From an uncultured Collinsella sp. (GTDB lineage Bacteria; Actinomycetota; Coriobacteriia; Coriobacteriales; Coriobacteriaceae), in assembly GCA_958405565.1 (NCBI GenBank), contig CATYEN010000001.1:62001-126000 (forward strand): DNA of 64,000 bases, read 5' to 3'. The notes beneath the pieces are model-generated. The model was given only the letters and a program-made list of their open reading frames with translations. It was not told the origin of the DNA and searched no databases. Below, one piece after another: positions 59,149 through 64,000 of the stretch; position 1 is the stretch's first letter, and the number at the start of each line of letters is the position of its first letter. Position numbers and translations under genes: made by a program.

Positions 59149-59874
59149 TTAAACAGGCTTCTTGTTGAGAATCACGCCGTTGGTGGTGTAGCCCATGCGG
59201 TCGAGTGCCTCGAGCGCAGCGGCTCCCTCGGCCTCCTTCTTGGAGGAACCGGTGCCGCGGCCCTGGCGAATACCGTCGATGAGCACCACAGCGGTAAAGG
59301 TGGGCGCATGCGCGGGGCCCTCGGAGCCGACCAGCTTATACGCGGGAGGCTCGTGGCCGTCTGCCTGCACGCACTCCTGCAAGAACGACTTGGGGTTCGC
59401 GGGGTGCTCGGCACGCTCGGAGGCCAGGTGCGGCTTGAGCGTACGATGGATAAAGTCCGCCGCAACATCCCAGCCGGCATCCAGGTACAGCGCGCCCACG
59501 AGCGACTCGTAGACGTTCTCGAGCGCCGAGTGCAGGCCGCGCGCACCGGTACCGGTCTCGGAGGCACCAAAGATAATGATGTCGTCGATGCCCAGCTCAT
59601 GCGACACCTCGGACAGCGTAGCGCCCGAGACAAGCGACACCTTCAGGCGCGTGAGCTTGCCCTCGTCAAACTCCGGATAGGACTCAAAGAGCGAACGGGC
59701 GACCACGGCGCCCAAAATGGAATCACCCAAGAACTCAAGACGCTCGTAGCTTGCCGAGACTGGCTGGCCTTCGACGGCCGAAGGATGCGTAAGGGCCGCG
59801 CGCAGCAGCACCTTGTCATTGAACTCGTGGCCCAGAATCTCCTGGGCGCGCGTAAGTCGTTCGGATAAAGCCAA
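59149..59874 (-). CDS. rnc: Ribonuclease III
   Basis: A 241-residue double-strand RNA endonuclease for rRNA and mRNA processing. The signature ERLEFLGDS is at 44-52, and the metal ligands lie in the signature helix and in ALENVYESLVGALYLD (Glu/Asp). The C-terminal dsRNA-binding domain covers about residues 160-235 (PKSFLQECVQADGHEPPAYKLV, GTGSSKKEAEGAAALEAL). It is followed by smc and preceded by acpP by three bases, the standard fatty-acid/rnc/smc order. Confidence 0.96.
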   Translation of the reverse strand: MALSERLTRAQEILGHEFNDKVLLRAALTHPSAVEGQPVSASYERLEFLGDSILGAVVARSLFESYPEFDEGKLTRLKVSLVSGATLSEVSHELGIDDIIIFGASETGTGARGLHSALENVYESLVGALYLDAGWDVAADFIHRTLKPHLASERAEHPANPKSFLQECVQADGHEPPAYKLVGSEGPAHAPTFTAVVLIDGIRQGRGTGSSKKEAEGAAALEALDRMGYTTNGVILNKKPV

Positions 59875-59877
59875 GAC

Positions 59878-60120
59878 CTAAGCCTCCCTGGCGTTTTCGA
59901 TCGCGTCGACGGCGTCGGCGACAGAGTTGAGCGAGAGCAGGGTCTCATCATCGATCTCGAGATTGAACTCGTCCTCGATAGCCGTAACCAGCTGCAGGCG
60001 CTCGAGCGAGTTGGCATCGAGGTCGTCAAAGGTGGTCTCATCGCTAATTTCGGCAACATCGACGCCCAGAACGTCAGCAGCGACCTCGGCGATCTTGTCG
60101 AAGATTTCGGAGCGGTCCAT
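59878..60120 (-). CDS. acpP: Acyl carrier protein
   Basis: An 80-residue acidic carrier for fatty-acid synthesis. The ATG at 60120 follows GAGAGGAA; the open frame upstream is not part of the gene. The phosphopantetheine site is Ser38 in DANSLERLQ, where most ACPs have DSL. Helix 2 follows (LVTAIEDEFNLEI). It lies between plsX and rnc. Confidence 0.95.
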   Translation of the reverse strand: MDRSEIFDKIAEVAADVLGVDVAEISDETTFDDLDANSLERLQLVTAIEDEFNLEIDDETLLSLNSVADAVDAIENAREA

Positions 60121-60244
60121 AGCGCTTCCTCTCATAGTGCATGAATACCAAAAGATTGGCACCGCGCGGGCGGCACCAAGACACGGTTTTGATTCTACCC
60201 CACGACGTGCGCCGCGAGGCACATAACAGCGCTCTAACTCGCTC

Positions 60245-61264
60245 TTATAAAACGATACCGTCCATAGAGTTGGCGACATTCTCGACCAGCCCGGCGCGCA
60301 CGGCTTCGGCCGCCGCGAGCGTACCGTTTTTGACGGCCTCGACCGAGGTGGCACCGTGACCGATCAGTACCACGCCACGCAGGCCCAAAAGAATCGCGCC
60401 GCCCTTGGCATCACCAGAGAGCTTGGCCTTTATCTCGCGCATCTGCTTTTTAATGAGTAGCGCGGCGATCTTGGTGCCGAGCGAGGTCATAAAGGCACCC
60501 TTGAGTTCCTGCAGCAAAAACTTGGCAGCGCCCTCAGTGGCCTTGAGCGCGATATTACCCGACATACCGTCGGCAACAACGACATCGAAATTGCCCGAGG
60601 TGAGGTCGGTGCCTTCGCAGTTGCCAACAAAGCCGGGAACGGCGGCTTTCATGGCCGGGAAGCAGGCCTTGGTAAAGTTGGAGCCTTTCTCGTCCTCGGT
60701 GCCATTGGCGAGCAGACCTACGCGAGGATGTTCAATGCCCAAGACGACGCGGGCATAGGCGCTGCCCATCTGCGCAAAGCGCACCATATCGTCCACATCA
60801 ACATCGGGGTTGGCGCCCATATCGCACAGCACCGTCAGACCGCCGGCGCGATTGGGTAGCGCATTGGTCAGACAGGGACGTACCGGCTGCTTCTTGCCTT
60901 CGGCCTGATACCTAAACGGCGTCACATAGGCGGTGGCGGCAGCAGTCATGGCACCGGTCGAGCCGGCGGAGAAGAACGCGTCCGCATTTCCCTTCTTGAT
61001 GGCGCGGCACGACAGCACGATCGACGATTTACGCTTGGTCATCACGGCGCGAATGGGATCGTCATCCATGGCGATAACGTCGGGCGCCTCAAGGGCCTCA
61101 ACACGTGCATGGGAAGCAGCAAAGGGATTGACGATTTCAGCGGGGCCAGCTGCCAAGACCTCGATATCGGGATCGGCGGCAAGTGCAGCCTCGATACCAT
61201 CGAGAACAACCTGAGGTTTCTCGTCTCCGCCCACAACGTCTACACAAACGCGAACGTTACTCAT
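60245..61264 (-). CDS. plsX: Phosphate acyltransferase PlsX
   Basis: A 339-residue enzyme converting acyl-ACP to acyl-phosphate for phospholipid synthesis. The start at 61264 is set by AAGGAG seven bases upstream. Family motifs: CVDVVGGDEKPQVVLDGI, DAFFSAGSTGAMTAAA, LLANGTEDEKGS and VVADGMSGNIALKATEG. Upstream is rpmF, separated by a terminator-like hairpin; downstream, after 124 bases, is acpP. Confidence 0.95.
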   Translation of the reverse strand: MSNVRVCVDVVGGDEKPQVVLDGIEAALAADPDIEVLAAGPAEIVNPFAASHARVEALEAPDVIAMDDDPIRAVMTKRKSSIVLSCRAIKKGNADAFFSAGSTGAMTAAATAYVTPFRYQAEGKKQPVRPCLTNALPNRAGGLTVLCDMGANPDVDVDDMVRFAQMGSAYARVVLGIEHPRVGLLANGTEDEKGSNFTKACFPAMKAAVPGFVGNCEGTDLTSGNFDVVVADGMSGNIALKATEGAAKFLLQELKGAFMTSLGTKIAALLIKKQMREIKAKLSGDAKGGAILLGLRGVVLIGHGATSVEAVKNGTLAAAEAVRAGLVENVANSMDGIVL

Positions 61265-61281
61265 ATACATGCTCCTTATAC

Positions 61282-61311
61282 AAAAATGGCCGACTCATTG
61301 AGCCGGCCATT
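61282..61311 (-). terminator. Terminator-like hairpin between rpmF and plsX
   Basis: On the minus strand AATGGCCG pairs with CGGCCATT around an 11-base region, followed by TTTTTG. It ends only a few bases before the plsX ribosome-binding site, so read-through must supply plsX or a promoter overlaps it. Confidence 0.65.
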
Positions 61312-61351
61312 GTGGTTCCATTTGGAACGGCATCGCATCCAGAGTATACCG

Positions 61352-61531
61352 TTACTCGGTAACGATAACCTCGCGGTCCTTGTAGAAACCGCAGCTGGGG
61401 CACACGTGGTGCGGAAGCTTGACAGCGCCGCAACGGGGGCACGTGGACTGAGCCGCAGCCGAGATCTTCATGTTGGCGGAACGACGGGTGTGAGTGCGGA
61501 TACGACCCTGCTTTTGTTTAGGTACGGGCAT
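61352..61531 (-). CDS. rpmF: 50S ribosomal protein L32
   Basis: A 59-residue ribosomal protein, read on the minus strand from the ATG at 61531. It starts MPVPKQKQGRIRTHTRR and carries a zinc ribbon CPRC-x10-CPSC. It matches bacterial L32 of the zinc-binding (C+) type. AAGGTCAC precedes the start. It lies between yceD and plsX, the classic position. Confidence 0.93.
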   Translation of the reverse strand: MPVPKQKQGRIRTHTRRSANMKISAAAQSTCPRCGAVKLPHHVCPSCGFYKDREVIVTE

Positions 61532-61595
61532 AGTGACCTTCCTTATGAACTATCCAGTGTGGCGATTACGCGCAAGTAGCGATACTACCACAGTT

Positions 61596-62150
61596 TTACT
61601 CATCGAGCTTGAGATTCTTCAATGCTGCAAATGGATTTTCCGTGGCAGCGGCCCATTCTGCCTCTGCCTGGGCGGCGCAATCGCATTGCTCGACGTTGAG
61701 ATTGCAACCGCAAGTGGGACACAGACCGCGGCAATCGGGCTTGCAGAGCACCACAAACGGCGTGTCCATAACGACCGCGTCATTGATGGGCTCACCCAGA
61801 TCGACGATGCGGTCCTCACCCAGGAGCTCGTAGCCGTCCTCGTAGGCCTCGGGATCCTCGGGCTCCTCAAAGAGGTAGAACTCCTCGATCTCGCCGGCGA
61901 TATCAAACAAGGCGGGCTCCAGGCAACGGTCGCACTCGCCGGTGGCGTGCGCGCGGACCATGCCCGTAAGCAGAACACCGGTGCCGGCATTGGTAAAGAC
62001 CACATCGTAGTCAATGCCGTCCTGTAGCTGGTACTCCTTCTCGCCCACCGTATAGGTGGCAACATCAACCTTGCCAGTCAGCGGATACGAATCTCCGGGA
62101 AATTCGAGCTGCTCGGAAAGATCGACGGTAACGCTCGGGAACTCAGCCAT
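61596..62150 (-). CDS. YceD/DUF177 family protein
   Basis: A 184-residue protein; the ATG at 62150 overlaps the previous stop (TAATG). The DUF177 pattern is present: a CDRCLEP pair in the middle, then CKPDCRGLCPTCGCNLN near the C-terminus, which may bind zinc. DUF177 proteins lie just before rpmF in most bacteria and affect 23S rRNA accumulation in some species. The order here supports the call. Confidence 0.9.
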   Translation of the reverse strand: MAEFPSVTVDLSEQLEFPGDSYPLTGKVDVATYTVGEKEYQLQDGIDYDVVFTNAGTGVLLTGMVRAHATGECDRCLEPALFDIAGEIEEFYLFEEPEDPEAYEDGYELLGEDRIVDLGEPINDAVVMDTPFVVLCKPDCRGLCPTCGCNLNVEQCDCAAQAEAEWAAATENPFAALKNLKLDE

Positions 62151-62647
62151 TACCACTGACCATTCTGCTGGGCGGCACCCTCGTTGAGCTGCTGACGGCA
62201 ACGGGTAACGGTGCCGGTCAGGCTCTTGAGGTTCTCCTCCAGGTGCGTAAAGACCTGCTCTGCGTAGTCCTCGGCAGCATAACGCGTCTCGCGCTCGTAC
62301 TGCTGGGCGCGATCGCGGATGTCGTCGGCCTGCTGCTGTGCTAAGCGGACGATCTCCTGCTCACCGGCAATGGTGAGGGCCTGCTGTTGAGCGTCGGCGA
62401 TGATGGAATCGGCCTGAGCGGCGGCGGAAGCCATAAGCTCCTCGCGCTCCTTAAGGATACGGCGGGACTTCTGCCACTCCTCGGGATAGCTCATGCGGAT
62501 CTCGTCGAGGATGTTGAAGAACACGTCGGCGTCGATGACCTTGAACTGAGCGTTCTTGCCGAAAGGCGGCTTGGCTTCCTCGATCAGCCCTTCGAGCTCA
62601 TCGACCAAGCTGACGATCCTATCGCCAGGAAAATTCTCGCCCGGCAT
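62150..62647 (-). CDS. DivIVA/SepIVA-like coiled-coil protein
   Basis: A 165-residue mostly helical protein with start at 62647 after AAAGGAGA. The first 40 residues contain DRIVSLVDELEGLIEEAK. A long charged coiled coil follows (EEWQKSRRILKEREELMASAAAQADSIIADAQQQA), similar to DivIVA-like or ATP-synthase-b-like proteins of actinobacteria. Such proteins organise the cell envelope or division site; the exact role is not readable. It is coupled to yceD by a TAATG overlap. Confidence 0.7.
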   Translation of the reverse strand: MPGENFPGDRIVSLVDELEGLIEEAKPPFGKNAQFKVIDADVFFNILDEIRMSYPEEWQKSRRILKEREELMASAAAQADSIIADAQQQALTIAGEQEIVRLAQQQADDIRDRAQQYERETRYAAEDYAEQVFTHLEENLKSLTGTVTRCRQQLNEGAAQQNGQW

Positions 62648-62715
62648 CCGGTCTCCTTTCATAGGTAACATATCATCGTGTTAGTTTACCACATGCCACC
62701 AGGCAATAAGAAACG

Positions 62716-63213
62716 TCACGAAAAGCGATGTCTGAGCGCTTCGACCACGTTGGGCGGGACAAACGTCGATACATCGCTGCCGAGCGAGGCGATCTGGCGA
62801 ACGACCGAGCTCGAGATATAGCCGTATTGCGGCGCACTCATGACAAAGATGGACTCCAGCTCGTTATCCAAGCGATAGTTGAGATCTGCCTGCTGCAGCT
62901 CGTACTCAAAGTCGGTCATGGCGCGCAGGCCCTTGACCACGGCCCCCGCCCCCTGCTCGCGAGCGAAGTCGACCAAGAGGCCGGTAAAGGGCAGGACCTC
63001 GACGCCGTCGATATCACCGAGCGCCTCGCGGGCCAGCGCCACGCGTTCATCGAGCATAAACGTGGTACCCACACCGTTTTTACCCTGCGACTCGGCAACA
63101 GCGACGATCACGCTGGGAAAGATGCGGCGGGCGCGGCGGATGACGTCGATATGGCCAAACGTGATGGGATCGAAGGTGCCCGGGACGATCACGCGGTTGA
63201 TGGTGTCATTCAT
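62716..63213 (-). CDS. coaD: Phosphopantetheine adenylyltransferase
   Basis: A 165-residue enzyme of coenzyme A synthesis (4'-phosphopantetheine to dephospho-CoA). The start at 63213 follows AGGAGGA by five bases; a longer in-frame extension overlaps rsmD and is not used. The nucleotidyltransferase motif is GTFDPITFGHIDVIRR, with the TxFxH-type site, and ISSSVVRQIASLG is near the C-terminus. It overlaps the rsmD stop by eight bases, the common rsmD-coaD pair. Confidence 0.95.
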   Translation of the reverse strand: MNDTINRVIVPGTFDPITFGHIDVIRRARRIFPSVIVAVAESQGKNGVGTTFMLDERVALAREALGDIDGVEVLPFTGLLVDFAREQGAGAVVKGLRAMTDFEYELQQADLNYRLDNELESIFVMSAPQYGYISSSVVRQIASLGSDVSTFVPPNVVEALRHRFS

Positions 63214-63862
63214 GGGCGTCCTCCTGAAACGTCGTGGCATCGTTGTTCTCGGCATTTGCGCCGGCGCTGTCGCCTTCACCATCGTTATCGTCGACCCAAC
63301 GAAGCAGGTCGACCGAGGTAATGCCGTAGCGCTTCTCGCGCACGATCTCAAAGCCTGCCGGATGCGCGCCCGCATCGGCGGCGGCATGCTCAAACAGGGC
63401 ATAAGCGCCAGGTGCAAGCAGACCCTGCTGAGCCAGGTTCTGCAGCAGCTCCTCGACCGGCTCGGCACCAAAAACATAGGGCGGGTCGAGCAGGACCAGA
63501 TCAAAGGGGCCGCCCGGCACACGACCGCGCGAGGCACTCGCCAGCATGTCGCCCGTTATCACGCGCCAACGCGCACGGTCACGGCAGAGCGACTCGATAT
63601 TCTTGGTAATGAGCCGCGCGGCATTCCGATCGATCTCGAACGTCGTGAGCGAGCGGGCACCACGTGAGAGCATCTCGATACCCAAAGCGCCGGAGCCGCC
63701 AAAGGCGTCCAGCACGCGGACCTCGTCCAGATCGAAGTCAAATGCCGACATGACCATAGATGCGCATGCCTCGCGCACACGATCGGTCGTGGGGCGGGTG
63801 ACATCGCGACCACGGGGCTCCTCGATCTTACGACCGCGCCATTCGCCGCCGATGATTCTCAT
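63206..63862 (-). CDS. rsmD: 16S rRNA (guanine966-N2)-methyltransferase RsmD
   Basis: A 218-residue methyltransferase. The N-terminus RIIGGEWRGRKIEEP and RPTTDRVREACASM is typical, followed by the SAM site LDAFGGSGALGIEMLSRGA and the catalytic DPPY in LVLLDPPYVFG. The C-terminal 25 residues are an acidic tail. Its ATG overlaps the stop of the upstream partial gene (ATGA), and coaD overlaps its 3' end. Confidence 0.95.
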   Translation of the reverse strand: MRIIGGEWRGRKIEEPRGRDVTRPTTDRVREACASMVMSAFDFDLDEVRVLDAFGGSGALGIEMLSRGARSLTTFEIDRNAARLITKNIESLCRDRARWRVITGDMLASASRGRVPGGPFDLVLLDPPYVFGAEPVEELLQNLAQQGLLAPGAYALFEHAAADAGAHPAGFEIVREKRYGITSVDLLRWVDDNDGEGDSAGANAENNDATTFQEDAHE

Positions 63863-64000
63863 CCTCCGCTGACCTCCTTAAAGATATGTCGATACCGCAT
63901 GGCGACCGCATCGCGTAGGGGGCGCGTCGCCACAGAGTCAAGGTCGCAAGCATAACGCAAGAGCTCGACCGCGTCCAAATGGGCCCATTCAATCAATTCC
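63859..64000 (-). CDS. recG: C-terminal end of a larger gene, probably recG helicase
   Basis: The last 46 residues of a minus-strand protein, cut by the window edge. They read WAHLDAVELLRYACDLDS, then PLRDAVAMRYRHIFKEVSGG and a stop that overlaps the rsmD start. The pattern of a helical C-terminus ending in D-L-D and L-R-x-A, together with the common order recG-rsmD-coaD, suggests RecG. No helicase motif lies inside the fragment, so the call rests on context. Confidence 0.55.
   Translation of the reverse strand, partial: ELIEWAHLDAVELLRYACDLDSVATRPLRDAVAMRYRHIFKEVSGG

Noticed and set aside
60156..60179. Imperfect dyad TTGG-N2-CCGC in the acpP upstream region as a fatty-acid regulator site
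   Set aside because: Two mismatches in the arms, no match to a known FapR or FabT pattern, and no convincing -35 element beside it.
1..64000. CRISPR arrays, prophage or toxin-antitoxin modules
   Set aside because: No regularly spaced repeats, phage structural genes or small paired toxin-antitoxin frames with ribosome sites were found on either strand.

Overview
The window looks like a stretch of chromosome from a GC-rich, Gram-positive-like gut actinobacterium of the class Coriobacteriia, most like Collinsella. This is inferred from gene order and protein style, not from a database search. Supporting signs are lipoprotein signals, an RsbW/SigB-type sigma operon, a T-box upstream of ileS, PTS genes with HPr Ser46, and the chain yceD-rpmF-plsX-acpP-rnc-smc-ftsY-ffh. 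No rRNA, CRISPR array, prophage or intact insertion sequence was seen. There is one tRNA gene.

Layout. (1) Positions 1-5239, plus strand: an accessory operon with a CbiK-type chelatase (5' end outside the window), two lipoproteins sharing a NEAT-like domain, a FecCD-type permease and an ABC ATPase with an extra C-terminal domain. It is probably a metal, haem or other tetrapyrrole uptake locus. A short IS3-type transposase remnant follows it. (2) 5.4-9.2 kb, minus: a TetR regulator, a YbhN-type membrane protein, tRNA-Glu and cca. (3) 9.4-17.3 kb: a sugar-PTS block with two tandem PfkB kinases, ptsI, ptsH, a fructose-type EIIBCA and a divergent RpiR regulator. (4) 17.4-30.6 kb, minus: recN-nadK-tlyA-xseB-nusB-asp23, efp, an aminopeptidase, a degenerate aroB homologue with aroK, a yqeG-like HAD gene, mltG, ruvX and alaS.

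(5) 30.7-36.9 kb: a small plus-strand membrane protein, then the stress-sigma operon (DUF948 protein, RsbW-like, SigB-like, AI-2E-type permease), rarA and a dNTPase. (6) 36.9-43.9 kb: a short prepilin peptidase, a family 2 glycosyltransferase, rluD, lspA and ileS with its isoleucine T-box leader. (7) 44-53 kb: a glycerol dehydrogenase-like enzyme, a DUF523 protein, ftsH, cobO, a MATE exporter, a TrmH methyltransferase, dfrA-thyA, and a DUF134/NifX-type regulator flanked by paired palindromes. (8) 53.2-64 kb, minus: ffh, ftsY, smc, rnc, acpP, plsX, rpmF, yceD, a DivIVA-like coiled coil, coaD, rsmD and a partial gene that is probably recG.

Most genes are minus-strand and tightly packed, with many ATGA or TAATG overlaps. 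The observations most worth following up are the NEAT-like/chelatase uptake locus, the aroB homologue that has lost its catalytic motifs yet stays coupled to an intact aroK, the two large inverted-repeat elements in intergenic DNA, and the paired operators around the DUF134 promoter.
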